From Candidatus Colwelliibacteriota bacterium (GTDB lineage: Bacteria > Patescibacteriota > Minisyncoccia > UBA6257 > Colwellbacteraceae): DNA of 17,583 nt. The stretch's first letter is position 1; the number at the start of each line of letters is the position of its first letter. A program made the translations under genes and the position numbers. Of the stretch, positions 1-7,010 are shown piece after piece. The DNA lies in contig JAQTRD010000002.1 in the NCBI GenBank assembly GCA_028711965.1, positions 1 to 17,583 of the forward strand, in the 5' to 3' direction. The notes under the pieces were generated by a model, which worked only from the letters and a program-made list of their open reading frames with translations, was not told the DNA's origin and did not search any database.

Positions 1-17
1 GAGGAAAACGAAATCCT

Positions 18-33
18 AGCAGCCCCACGGGGA
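18..33 (-). repeat. Duplicate of the tRNA-Glu 3' end
   Basis: These 16 bases (agcagccccacgggga on the plus strand) are identical to 209-224, which is the acceptor and T-stem 3' end of the tRNA-Glu gene plus two flanking bases. The copy lies 191 bp beyond the tRNA in its direction of transcription. On the minus strand it continues into GATTCTCCCC, where the tRNA has GATTCCCC, so resemblance to the T-arm extends further with a 2-base insertion. No acceptor 5' half, D-arm or anticodon arm is present, so this is not a second tRNA. Confidence 0.8.
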
Positions 34-157
34 GAATCTCTCTACTCGCTCCTCGATATTCTCGGAGCTGCGTTCTGAAACCTTGCGGTTCCAGTACCTC
101 CACCACGGGAAAAACTGCTGAGCGGTTTTTCCCGACCCCTTTTTAGTTCGATTCCCC
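29..157 (-). other. Hairpin-rich structured tract downstream of tRNA-Glu
   Basis: This non-coding tract contains several strong inverted repeats: a 10-bp stem at 106-115/125-134 (CGGGAAAAAC/GTTTTTCCCG), an 8-bp stem at 75-82/87-94, and a 5-bp stem at 48-52/64-68. On the minus strand the 8-bp stem is capped by GCAA, a GNRA tetraloop, which favours a minus-strand RNA. Its upstream end (146-157) is an exact 12-base reverse complement of the tRNA-Glu T-arm at 220-231. The segment at 29-38 can close the whole tract by pairing with it, with a 2-base bulge. I compared it by eye with SRP RNA, RNase P RNA and tmRNA and could not match it to any. It may be an RNA, a small mobile element or tRNA-derived debris. 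Confidence 0.5.
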
Positions 158-173
158 TCTGGATAGATGTTTC

Positions 174-205
174 AAAAAACATGCCACAAATGCGGCACGT
201 TTTTT
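174..205 (-). terminator. Rho-independent terminator of tRNA-Glu
   Basis: The stem pairs 174-185 with 194-205 (AAAAAAC...GTTTTTT outside, TGCC/GGCA inside), and the minus-strand 3' arm ends in a run of T. The pair 181/198 is a G-U wobble on the minus-strand RNA but an A-C mismatch on the plus strand, so the minus-strand transcript is the one that folds. It starts 6 bases after the tRNA end. Confidence 0.75.
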
Positions 206-210
206 AAAAG

Positions 211-282
211 CAGCCCCACGGGGAATCGAACCCCGATTTTCAGGATGAGAACCTGATGTCCTAACCGTTAGACGATAGGGCC
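211..282 (-). tRNA. tRNA-Glu, anticodon CTC
   Basis: The minus strand folds into a complete cloverleaf of 72 bases. The acceptor pairs GGCCCTA with TGGGGCT (a G-U at 1-72 and another at 6-67). The D-arm is GTCT/GGAC, the anticodon stem TCAGG/CCTGA with loop TTCTCAT (anticodon CTC, reading GAG), and the T-arm CGGGG-TTCGATT-CCCCG. The discriminator base is G, as in E. coli tRNA-Glu. CCA is not encoded (CTT follows), so CCA must be added by nucleotidyltransferase. It has its own promoter and terminator. Confidence 0.95.
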
Positions 283-293
283 AGACTGACAAA

Positions 294-322
294 ATAATAA
301 GGCACGGCAGGATAAAATTCAA
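294..322 (-). promoter_or_regulatory. Sigma70-type promoter for tRNA-Glu
   Basis: On the minus strand a -35 TTGAAT (317-322) and a -10 TATTAT (294-299) are separated by exactly 17 bases. The predicted start near 287 leaves about 5 bases before the tRNA. Confidence 0.75.
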
Positions 323-369
323 ACGGGCTGGTAGTGACGGAAAAGTTTTCGTGCTAGTCTTATTGACGT

Positions 370-714
370 ATGGAGTCTGATAGAAAAATGTCTTTTGGAG
401 GGATTAATTATCGCAACCTAATGAAAGCGCCGAATGCGATTTTTGCCGTGTCTGGCATTATAATTTTAATTTCACTGGTTATTGCAATTTTACTGCCGAG
501 CGAGCGGTTTGTCGTGGCGGCCGGTTTTCTGGGCGATAAGTGGAGCCTTATCGGAATAGTGGGAGTAGCTGCATCTATAGTTCTTGTAAATATGGCTGTT
601 TATCTGACCTCAATTGCAAGGGATAAGATATTTATTTGGATAATTTCAGCTGCCGCTTTGACAGTCTCTTTAGGCGCCCTTATCAAGGTTGCATCGGTTG
701 CTTATTTCTGGTAA
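370..714 (+). CDS. Small integral membrane protein, function unknown
   Basis: I do not recognise this 114-residue protein. After a polar, basic N-terminus (about residues 1-20) it has three hydrophobic segments at about 22-42, 58-80 and 87-110, each long enough to span the membrane. There are no cysteines or obvious catalytic motifs and no signal-peptidase site. The stop lies 10 bases before rplU, so the two are probably co-transcribed, but this need not mean shared function. No Shine-Dalgarno sequence precedes the ATG at 370; an in-frame ATG at 388 would remove six residues and leave all three helices intact, so the start is uncertain. Base composition resembles its neighbours. Confidence 0.75.
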   Translation: MESDRKMSFGGINYRNLMKAPNAIFAVSGIIILISLVIAILLPSERFVVAAGFLGDKWSLIGIVGVAASIVLVNMAVYLTSIARDKIFIWIISAAALTVSLGALIKVASVAYFW

Positions 715-724
715 GATAGCGCCT

Positions 725-1024
725 ATGTTCGCTGTTATTGAAACCGGCGGGAAGCAATACATAACCGAACCGGGAAAGAAAATAAAGATCGAAAAGATTG
801 AAGCGGAAGCTGGCGAGACCGTTTCTTTTGATAAGGTTTTGCTTCGCGATTCCGACGGAAAAGTAGAGATCGGAAGACCGTTCATATCCGGAGACGCGGT
901 GAAGGCGAAAGTCTTAAGCCATGGCCGGAGCGACAAGAAAGTCGTCTTTAAGTTTCACTCCAAGAACAGGTACGATAAGAAAAAGACGCATAGACAGCAT
1001 TTCACGGAAGTTGAAATAATATAA
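725..1024 (+). CDS. rplU: 50S ribosomal protein L21
   Basis: L21 is a 23S rRNA-binding protein of the large subunit. The 99-residue product opens with MFAVIETGGKQYI, the standard L21 N-terminus, and ends with the basic rRNA-binding stretch KKKTHRQHFTEVEII, where the family has a K/R-rich segment followed by GHRQ and T-x-V-x-I. I chose the ATG at 725, since an upstream in-frame ATG at 689 would add twelve residues foreign to the family and overlap the preceding gene. Length is normal (about 100). It lies 10 bases after the small membrane-protein gene and is followed by a terminator. rpmA (L27), its usual partner, is not adjacent. Confidence 0.96.
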   Translation: MFAVIETGGKQYITEPGKKIKIEKIEAEAGETVSFDKVLLRDSDGKVEIGRPFISGDAVKAKVLSHGRSDKKVVFKFHSKNRYDKKKTHRQHFTEVEII

Positions 1025-1028
1025 TCAG

Positions 1029-1052
1029 AATCCGCCTTATCGGCGGATTTTT
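1029..1052 (+). terminator. Terminator after rplU
   Basis: AATCCGCC (1029-1036) and GGCGGATT (1042-1049) form a perfect 8-bp stem with a 5-base loop, followed by TTT. The stem begins 4 bases past the rplU stop. The same stem core recurs at 12557-12583. Confidence 0.85.
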
Positions 1053-1163
1053 AAATTTCCAATTTCTAAGTCCCAATATCCAATAAAGTCCCAAACTATA
1101 ATTTTCAATATTTTGGGCATTTGGTTTTTTATTGGAAATTAGAGCTTGATAATTGGGATTTTT
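1053..1163. repeat. AT-rich inverted-repeat element built on CCAAT/ATTGG
   Basis: This spacer between the rplU terminator and the recR stop has no coding potential. It is made of interleaved inverted repeats: AATTTCCAAT (1054-1063) with ATTGGAAATT (1131-1140), CCCAAA (1090-1095) with TTTGGG (1112-1117), TCCCAAT (1071-1077) with ATTGGGA (1152-1158), and CCAATAAA (1080-1087) with TTTATTGG (1128-1135). The left half is rich in CCAAT/CCCAA and the right half in its complement, so the tract can fold into one long imperfect hairpin. From memory, similar TTTCCAAT-rich spacers are common in Parcubacteria genomes, but I have no search to support that here. Confidence 0.6.
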
Positions 1164-1766
1164 TTAATTTCTCCTTCTTATCGCTTCTCCCAATGTTTCC
1201 GGATCGGCGAATTCAACTTCTCCTCCAGCAGGGATGCCTCGTCCTAATTTTGTGATACGGACGGCATAAGAAGAGAGCTCGCTCTCTATGATCCGACTTG
1301 CGATATCTCCGAAAGAAGTCGGAGAAAGCGCGATGATGATTTCCTCCGCTTTGCCGCCTGGTGTTGCGGCTAATCTCTTTTTGAGGGAATCAAGCCTGGA
1401 CTTTTGCATTTCTGTAAGGCCGCCAGCCTTCTTAATGCCGCCTGCCACAAAATAGGTTCCGTCATAATTGCCGGCGTTTTCGATGGATAGTACGTCAGTC
1501 TCTTTTTCGACTACCGCGATAACGGATTTTTTTCTTGTCGGATTAGAGCAAATCTCGCAAATATCGGATTCGTTTTCATAAATGAAAAAGCATTGCGGAC
1601 ATATTTTGAGATTACCCAGCCTTTCCGCCGAACGCGCCAAAGAAAAGACTGAATCTTTTGATTTGCCGGCGAGATAAAAGGCGATCCTTATAGCCTGTCT
1701 TGGTCCTATCCCGGGAAGTTGCGAGAGAGAGTCGACAAAGCCTTTAATGGGTTCCGGAATCTTCAT
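1164..1766 (-). CDS. recR: Recombination mediator protein RecR
   Basis: RecR works with RecO (and RecF) to load RecA on gapped single-stranded DNA. The 200-residue length is typical. In order it shows an N-terminal helix-hairpin-helix (LPGIGPRQAIRIAFYL, about 17-32), a four-cysteine zinc finger (Cys56, Cys59, Cys70, Cys73) and a Toprim domain beginning at VIAVVEKETD (about 82-91). The C-terminus RITKLGRGIPAGGEVEFAD matches the family's ITRLA-x-G-x-P-x-GGELEYAD. The ATG lies inside the 3' end of dnaB (23-base overlap). No later ATG would keep the hairpin-helix domain, so I keep this start. It is the last gene of the cysS-dnaB-recR operon and is probably translated by coupling to dnaB. The usual neighbour dnaX is absent. 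Confidence 0.95.
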   Translation of the reverse strand: MKIPEPIKGFVDSLSQLPGIGPRQAIRIAFYLAGKSKDSVFSLARSAERLGNLKICPQCFFIYENESDICEICSNPTRKKSVIAVVEKETDVLSIENAGNYDGTYFVAGGIKKAGGLTEMQKSRLDSLKKRLAATPGGKAEEIIIALSPTSFGDIASRIIESELSSYAVRITKLGRGIPAGGEVEFADPETLGEAIRRRN

Positions 1767-3123
1767 TGCTGCTGTGTATGGTGTCTATTTCTTCAAAACT
1801 AGCCGAATCCTTATTAAACCGGAGAGATACTATTCCCAGTGGTCCGTTTCTGTGTTTGGCGATGTGAATTTCCGTAAGTCCGTCCTGTTCTGGCGGAAGA
1901 TCTGCCGTATTCTGGTAACGCCATGTCGGATGGAGAAACATCACGACATCGGCATCCTGTTCGATTGAACCGGAGTCTCTTAGGTCGGACAATTTTGGCA
2001 CTTTATTGTCTCTTTGTTCCACGCCTCTGGATAACTGAGAAAGAGCGAGAATGGGAACCTTTATCTCTCTGGCGATTGTTTTAAGTCCGCGCGATATTTC
2101 CGTTATTTGTTGGACGGGGTTGTCCGAATTCTTTCTTGGCTGAATGAGCTGCAGATAATCGACTACGATAAGAGACAAGTTTTTGACTTCAGCTTGGAGT
2201 CTTCGAGCCATTCTCCTAATTTCGAGAATATTAGGAGAGGGAGTGTCGTCAATGAATATCGGAGCTCGGGAAAGGCGATCAAAGGCTGATTGCATCATCT
2301 CATAGTCAAGCGGATCGCGAATATTTCCCGTGCGCAGTTTCCAAAGACCGACACGCGACTCGGCCGCTACAAGGCGGTCGGTAATTTGTTCCTTACTCAT
2401 TTCAAGGGAAAAGATGCCGACACCTATATCCGCTCTTACAGCTACATTTCTTGCAATATCGAGCGCCAACGATGTTTTTCCGAAGGAAGGTCTTGCTCCC
2501 AAAATAACGAGGTCTGATTTTTGGAGACCGGAGAGAATATTATCAAGTCCCTTAAAACCGGTAGGAACGCCGCGCAACGATCCGTCAAAGTGGCTCATCT
2601 TTTCCATCCTTTCAAGAAGAGGAGGTATCTCGTCTTTGAGATGGATGAAGTTTCTTGTGGCTGATTGGTTGGTTATCGAAAAAACTTTCTGTTCGATATT
2701 GTCCAAGAGAGCCTCAAGATCATCCGTCTGATCCATCGCGCTTTCGGTTATGTTATTCGACGTGCTTATAAGGTCGCGAAGAATCTTCTTTTCTTTGACT
2801 ATGGACGCGTAATGGGAAACATTTGCCGAAGAAGGGACAGAATTAATCAGGTCCGTAAGATATCCGGCTCCGCCTATCTGCGTAAGAACATCTCCTTTTT
2901 TAAGTTCGGCAGAAACGGTCAAAATATCTATTGGAGCCCGTTTTTCCCATAGAGAGAGCATTAATTCGTAGATTATTCCGTTGCGGCGATCATAGAAATC
3001 GTCAGGTAAAAGTACGTCCGCAACCGTTCCGATAGCGTCTTTATCGAGCATAAGGGAACCGAGAACGGATTGCTCGGCTTCCAAGTCCTGTGGCGGAACT
3101 CTAAGGTTTTCTTTTTTATTCAT
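1744..3123 (-). CDS. dnaB: Replicative DNA helicase DnaB
   Basis: DnaB is the hexameric 5'-3' helicase that unwinds DNA at the replication fork and recruits primase. The 459-residue product has the N-terminal scaffold domain (about 8-110, beginning PPQDLEAEQSVLGSLMLD) and a RecA-like C-terminal domain. It carries Walker A GARPSFGKTS (209-218), the glutamate of SLEMS (Glu241), Walker B LIVVDYLQLI (318-327), and the late motifs DLRDSGSIEQDADVV and KHRNGPLG. The Walker A has Phe where most DnaB have Met (RPSMGKT). Its ATG overlaps the end of cysS by 8 bases (ATGAATAA), and recR overlaps its own end by 23. No intein is present in the P-loop, a frequent insertion site in this family. Confidence 0.97.
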   Translation of the reverse strand: MNKKENLRVPPQDLEAEQSVLGSLMLDKDAIGTVADVLLPDDFYDRRNGIIYELMLSLWEKRAPIDILTVSAELKKGDVLTQIGGAGYLTDLINSVPSSANVSHYASIVKEKKILRDLISTSNNITESAMDQTDDLEALLDNIEQKVFSITNQSATRNFIHLKDEIPPLLERMEKMSHFDGSLRGVPTGFKGLDNILSGLQKSDLVILGARPSFGKTSLALDIARNVAVRADIGVGIFSLEMSKEQITDRLVAAESRVGLWKLRTGNIRDPLDYEMMQSAFDRLSRAPIFIDDTPSPNILEIRRMARRLQAEVKNLSLIVVDYLQLIQPRKNSDNPVQQITEISRGLKTIAREIKVPILALSQLSRGVEQRDNKVPKLSDLRDSGSIEQDADVVMFLHPTWRYQNTADLPPEQDGLTEIHIAKHRNGPLGIVSLRFNKDSASFEEIDTIHSSNEDSGTH

Positions 3124-4495
3124 TTTTTATCTTCATAGCTGCCGGTCCTTCTGCAGTGTCTTCGATTTTATAACCTGACTCTTCTATTCTTTCCCTTAAA
3201 GTATCAGCCAGTCTGAAGTCCTTATCAAGTCTTGCTTTCTCTCTCTTTTTCAACAGGATTTCCACTTTTTTAGGAATGCGTCCGGTTTTGATCTGACTCA
3301 GCCCTAATCCGAGTACTTTGTCGAGTTTTCGGATCAGCTTTATTTTGTTTGCAGAGGGGAGTTCGCGGTCTTTAACGATTTCCCACAAAACAGCAAGGCA
3401 ACCGGGAGTTCCGAGGTCGTCTTCCAAACAATCGCGGAATTTATTTTCGTATTTTACGAGAGTTGTGTTCTCATTGTTATATCTACCCTTTGAATCTCTA
3501 GCAGAAGAGAGAATTCTTTCAATTTCACCAATTAGATTATCGAGGCCGTTTTTGGCAGATTCCAAGCTATCCCAAGAAAAATTTAGCTTTGACCGATAAT
3601 GAGTTGTGAGAACAAGGTAGCGAAACACAATGGGAGAATAGCCCTTCTTTTCGATGTCTCGGAGGGTATAAAAATTGCCGGCTGATTTAGCCATCTTTTT
3701 TCCGTCAACCAGGAGATGCTCGGCATGTATCCAAAACCGGGACAGAGGTTTTCCGGTTGCAACCTCCGATTGAGCGATTTCGTTTTCATGATGAGGAAAT
3801 ATGTTATCGACGGCTCCGGTATGAATATCGAAGGAGGGTCCGAGATATTTCATACTCATTGCCGAACATTCGATATGCCATCCCGGACGACCGGGTCCGA
3901 AAGGAGATTTCCAAAAAGGTTCGTTCGGTTTGCGCGATTTCCAGAGAACAAAATCGCGCGCGTCATCTTTCTCATATTCATCCGCATCAACTCGCGCTCC
4001 CGTTTTGAGATTTTTATGGTCTATCTTCGACAGCTTACCGTAATCTTTAAAAAGCGATATATTGAAATAAACCGATCCATCCTCGCCCTTATAAGCGAGA
4101 TCACTCTCTAAAATTTCTTGGATAAGAGAAATCATATCCTTTATATGAGCCGTTGCTTTAGGCATTACTTCCGGTTTTTCGATATTCAGTTTGCGCATAT
4201 CCGCTTTAAAAGCCGTGGTATAAGGAGCGGTTATTTCTCTAATATCCTTTTTTTCGAGATTTGCGCGCTTGATTATCTTATCGTCAATATCCGTGATATT
4301 CATTACTTGCCTAACCTTATAGCCGCTGTATTTAAGAGTTCGCCTCAACACGTCCTCGAATATATACGTTCGCAGATTGCCTATATGGGCAAAATCGTAT
4401 ACGGTTGGTCCGCAGGTATAGATGCGGACCATTCTTTTGTCCATTGGGACGAAGTCCTCTTTTTTGCCTGAAAGAGTGTTCCAAAGTTGAAGCAT
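3116..4495 (-). CDS. cysS: Cysteinyl-tRNA synthetase
   Basis: This class I synthetase charges tRNA-Cys with cysteine in the cytoplasm. In its 459 residues, Cys28 in YTCGPTVYDFAHIGN, Cys210 in IECSAMSM, His235 and Glu239 supply the expected zinc site that selects cysteine. The HIGH-type signature is HIGN (37-40) and the KMSKS-type signature is KMAKS (267-271). The anticodon-binding tail is present, with the final KAR-x-DK-x-FR-x-AD-x-LR pattern of the family. The start is fixed by the family N-terminus (LQLWNTLSGKKEDF). It is first in the operon with dnaB and recR. Its promoter lies so close that the mRNA would be leaderless or nearly so. Confidence 0.97.
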   Translation of the reverse strand: MLQLWNTLSGKKEDFVPMDKRMVRIYTCGPTVYDFAHIGNLRTYIFEDVLRRTLKYSGYKVRQVMNITDIDDKIIKRANLEKKDIREITAPYTTAFKADMRKLNIEKPEVMPKATAHIKDMISLIQEILESDLAYKGEDGSVYFNISLFKDYGKLSKIDHKNLKTGARVDADEYEKDDARDFVLWKSRKPNEPFWKSPFGPGRPGWHIECSAMSMKYLGPSFDIHTGAVDNIFPHHENEIAQSEVATGKPLSRFWIHAEHLLVDGKKMAKSAGNFYTLRDIEKKGYSPIVFRYLVLTTHYRSKLNFSWDSLESAKNGLDNLIGEIERILSSARDSKGRYNNENTTLVKYENKFRDCLEDDLGTPGCLAVLWEIVKDRELPSANKIKLIRKLDKVLGLGLSQIKTGRIPKKVEILLKKREKARLDKDFRLADTLRERIEESGYKIEDTAEGPAAMKIKNE

Positions 4496-4503
4496 TTAGT
4501 TGG

Positions 4504-4512
4504 ATTATAGCA
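4504..4512 (-). promoter_or_regulatory. Extended -10 promoter for cysS-dnaB-recR
   Basis: On the minus strand the sequence TGCTATAAT is a perfect extended -10 (TGn plus consensus TATAAT). No convincing -35 lies 17 bases upstream (TTTATC), as is common for extended -10 promoters. The predicted transcription start is about 4497, only about 2 bases before the cysS ATG. Confidence 0.7.
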
Positions 4513-4567
4513 CTCGTTTGGCTGCCGATAAACTCCGAATTTGCGCGATTCTCGGCGTATCAGCCGC

Positions 4568-4595
4568 TTGACACAGATGTTTCTTTATTTAGAAT
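4568..4595 (+). promoter_or_regulatory. Sigma70-type promoter for grpE-dnaK
   Basis: A consensus -35 TTGACA (4568-4573) is followed after 16 bases by -10 TAGAAT (4590-4595). The predicted start near 4602 gives a leader of about 15 bases before the grpE ATG, with no Shine-Dalgarno sequence. No CIRCE operator (TTAGCACTC-N9-GAGTGCTAA) overlaps it. Confidence 0.75.
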
Positions 4596-4616
4596 GAACG
4601 CTGAAACAACAATCAT

Positions 4617-5138
4617 ATGCCGGAAGAAATTAACAACATTTCAAAAGAGTCCGCGGAAGAGAATAAAAACGAGTCCGAAGCCTTTATCGATAACGACGAT
4701 GCTGAAAAGATAAGACAGGAAAGAGAGGAGTATCTTAACGGATGGAAAAGGGCGAAGGCGGACCTTATTAATTACAAGAAAGAAGAACTTTCGAGGATGA
4801 AAGAGATCGCCCGTTTCGCCTCGGAAGACATTATGCGCGACATAATCGTCGTTTTAGACAGCTTTGATTTGAGTATTGCCGCCTTGGCGAGAGAGGAAGA
4901 GTCTGCCGCTTACAAGGGCATATATATGATCAGAACCCAACTTGAAGACGTTTTGAAAAAGAGGGGGCTTGAAAGAATGATTGATTCCGTAGGTCATCCT
5001 TTTGATCCGTCTATTCATGAAGCGGTGTCGTCAGTAGAATCGGACAAAGAATCCGGAACGGTAATCGATGAAGTCGAGAAAGGGTATTTTCTTCACGGGA
5101 AGGTTCTCCGTCCCGCCCGTGTGGTAGTTTCTAAATAG
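4617..5138 (+). CDS. grpE: Nucleotide exchange factor GrpE
   Basis: GrpE releases ADP from DnaK so that the chaperone can cycle. The 173-residue product has an acidic, disordered N-terminus (1-30), a long coiled-coil helix (about 31-75, with the family signature RAKADLINYKKE) and a C-terminal beta domain ending in YFLHGKVLRPARVVVSK, very close to the family's GYMLHDRVLRPARVKVSK. The region PFDPSIHEAVSSV corresponds to the conserved FDPxxHEAV motif. It stands 27 bases before dnaK, downstream of a sigma70-like promoter. Its order (grpE, dnaK, unknown gene, dnaJ) is the usual chaperone cluster with one extra gene. hrcA is not seen. Confidence 0.97.
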   Translation: MPEEINNISKESAEENKNESEAFIDNDDAEKIRQEREEYLNGWKRAKADLINYKKEELSRMKEIARFASEDIMRDIIVVLDSFDLSIAALAREEESAAYKGIYMIRTQLEDVLKKRGLERMIDSVGHPFDPSIHEAVSSVESDKESGTVIDEVEKGYFLHGKVLRPARVVVSK

Positions 5139-5165
5139 CTTAAATAAACAAACAAATTTATTAAC

Positions 5166-7010
5166 ATGCCAAAAATAATAGGTATCGATCTTGGAACAAC
5201 TAACTCTGCTATGGCTGTCGTGGAAAGCGACGGTAGCCCGCAGATAATAGAAAACAGCGAGGGTAGCCGAACGACACCGTCAATAGCTGCCATAAGCAAA
5301 ACAAACGAGAGACTCGTCGGCCTTCTTGCAAAGAGACAGTCGGTGACGAATCCTTCAAACACCATTTTTTCCGTTAAGCGCCTAATTGGCCGTAAATGGA
5401 ATGACTCGGAAGTCCAATCGGATAAAGATTGGCTTCCTTATGAAATCAGACAATCGTCTTCCCAAGGCGTTGAGATAAAGATGGGAGAAAAATGGCATAC
5501 TCCAGAAGAGATTTCCGCAATGGTTCTTGCGAAGCTTAAAGCGGACGCGGAAATGAGACTGGGAGAAACAATTGAGGAAGCGGTTATCACCGTTCCCGCC
5601 TATTTCGGAGACGCCGAACGGCAAGCGACTAAAAATGCGGGAGAGATAGCCGGTTTTAAGGTAAAAAGAATATTGAATGAGCCTACTGCTGCCGCCTTAG
5701 CTTACGGACTTAACAAGCAAAAGAACGAAAAGGTTGTAGTCTATGATTTTGGAGGAGGAACTTTCGACATATCCGTCTTGGAAGTCGGCGACGATACGGT
5801 GGAAGTCAAGTCGACTGGAGGAGATACTCATTTAGGAGGAGATGATTTTGATAAAAAATTACAGGAGTATGTGGCTTCCGAATATAAACGGACGGAAGGA
5901 ATAGACATATCAAAAGACCCGCTTGCCATTCAGCGTCTCAAAGAGGCTGTCGAGAGGGCGAAACACGAATTATCTTCATCAATGGAAACAGAAGTTAATC
6001 TTCCTTATATAACTTCTGATTCTTCCGGTCCGAAACATCTTTTGATTAAGATTACCAGAGCAAAGTTAGAAGAGCTTGTATCTTCGTTTATCAGCCATGC
6101 GGCCGAGCTTACCGAAAAGACTGTTAAAGAAGCCGGATTGAATCTTTCCGATATTGACGAAATCGTGCTTGTCGGAGGACAAACCAGAATGCCGGCAATA
6201 CAGGAGTCGGTTAAGAAGCTATTCGGCAAAGAGCCACATCGGGGTATTAATCCGGATGAAGTTGTTTCTCTGGGCGCGGCGATTCAAGGAGGAATATTTC
6301 AAGGAGATATTAAAGACATTCTTCTTCTTGATGTTACGCCGCTCACTCTCTCCATAGAGACAATGGGAAGAGTGGCAACTCCGATGATTCCTAAAAATAC
6401 TACTGTTCCCACCGCAAAAACTCAGATATTTTCAACCGCCTCTGACAACCAGACTTCTGTAGAGATACATATCACACAAGGAGAACGACCGCTGGCTTCG
6501 GATAATAGAACTCTAGCGAGGTTCTTTTTGGAAGGAATTCCTCCGGCAGGAAGAGGTATTCCGCAGATTGAGGTGTCTTTTGATATAGACGCCAATGGTA
6601 TTCTAAGCGTTAAAGCCGTGGATAAGGCGACGGGGAAGAGTCAGTCTGTAAGAGTTGAAGCGCAAACAGCTTTAAGCAAAGAGGAAGTGGAGAGACTAAA
6701 GAGGGAAGCTGCGGAAAATGCGGATAAGGACAAAGGCATAAAAGAATTAATAGAAATTAAAAATAAAGCTGAAGCTCTTGTTTATACTGCCGAAAAATCA
6801 CTAAAAGACGCCGGAGAGAAAGTTTCTGCCGAATTAAGAGGAAATATAGAAGCTAAGATGGCTGATCTCAAAGACGCGTTGAAGTCAGAAGATCGTGAAA
6901 AAATTGAAAAGAATTTTTCAGATCTTTCAAATGAACTTCAAAAAATAGGCGATTCTCTGTACAATAATAAGGATGGAGAAGAAGGATCGCCTGCGGGAGC
7001 TGGCCAGTAA
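5166..7010 (+). CDS. dnaK: Molecular chaperone DnaK (Hsp70)
   Basis: DnaK is the ATP-driven Hsp70 chaperone that works with DnaJ and GrpE. The 614-residue product has the actin-like ATPase domain (about 1-380), with GIDLGTTNS (6-14), the phosphate-binding DFGGGTFD (194-201) and VLVGGQTRMP (336-345). The interdomain linker DILLLDVTPL (386-395) follows, then the beta substrate-binding domain (about 396-505, with GERPLASDN and GIPQIEVSFDIDANGIL) and a helical lid. The C-terminus ends in GSPAGAGQ and lacks the acidic EEV-type tail of E. coli DnaK. Its last 38 bases overlap the next gene. It is probably transcribed from the grpE promoter. Confidence 0.98.
   Translation: MPKIIGIDLGTTNSAMAVVESDGSPQIIENSEGSRTTPSIAAISKTNERLVGLLAKRQSVTNPSNTIFSVKRLIGRKWNDSEVQSDKDWLPYEIRQSSSQGVEIKMGEKWHTPEEISAMVLAKLKADAEMRLGETIEEAVITVPAYFGDAERQATKNAGEIAGFKVKRILNEPTAAALAYGLNKQKNEKVVVYDFGGGTFDISVLEVGDDTVEVKSTGGDTHLGGDDFDKKLQEYVASEYKRTEGIDISKDPLAIQRLKEAVERAKHELSSSMETEVNLPYITSDSSGPKHLLIKITRAKLEELVSSFISHAAELTEKTVKEAGLNLSDIDEIVLVGGQTRMPAIQESVKKLFGKEPHRGINPDEVVSLGAAIQGGIFQGDIKDILLLDVTPLTLSIETMGRVATPMIPKNTTVPTAKTQIFSTASDNQTSVEIHITQGERPLASDNRTLARFFLEGIPPAGRGIPQIEVSFDIDANGILSVKAVDKATGKSQSVRVEAQTALSKEEVERLKREAAENADKDKGIKELIEIKNKAEALVYTAEKSLKDAGEKVSAELRGNIEAKMADLKDALKSEDREKIEKNFSDLSNELQKIGDSLYNNKDGEEGSPAGAGQ

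Noticed and set aside
1..180. A known structural RNA (SRP RNA, RNase P RNA, tmRNA) on the minus strand
   Set aside because: The GNRA-capped hairpin and a GAGGAAA start are suggestive, but the conserved SRP domain IV bulge, the RNase P GAGGAAAGTCC and ACAGAA cores, and a tmRNA tag frame or tRNA-like ends are all missing.
689..724. An earlier ATG start for rplU at 689
   Set aside because: It would add twelve residues not found in L21 and overlap the upstream gene by 26 bases; MFAVIETGGKQY at 725 is the family N-terminus.
4504..4515. A CIRCE operator near grpE (TAGCACTC)
   Set aside because: Only the left half-site is present; the required GAGTGCTAA after a 9-base spacer is absent, and the site overlaps the cysS -10 rather than the grpE promoter.
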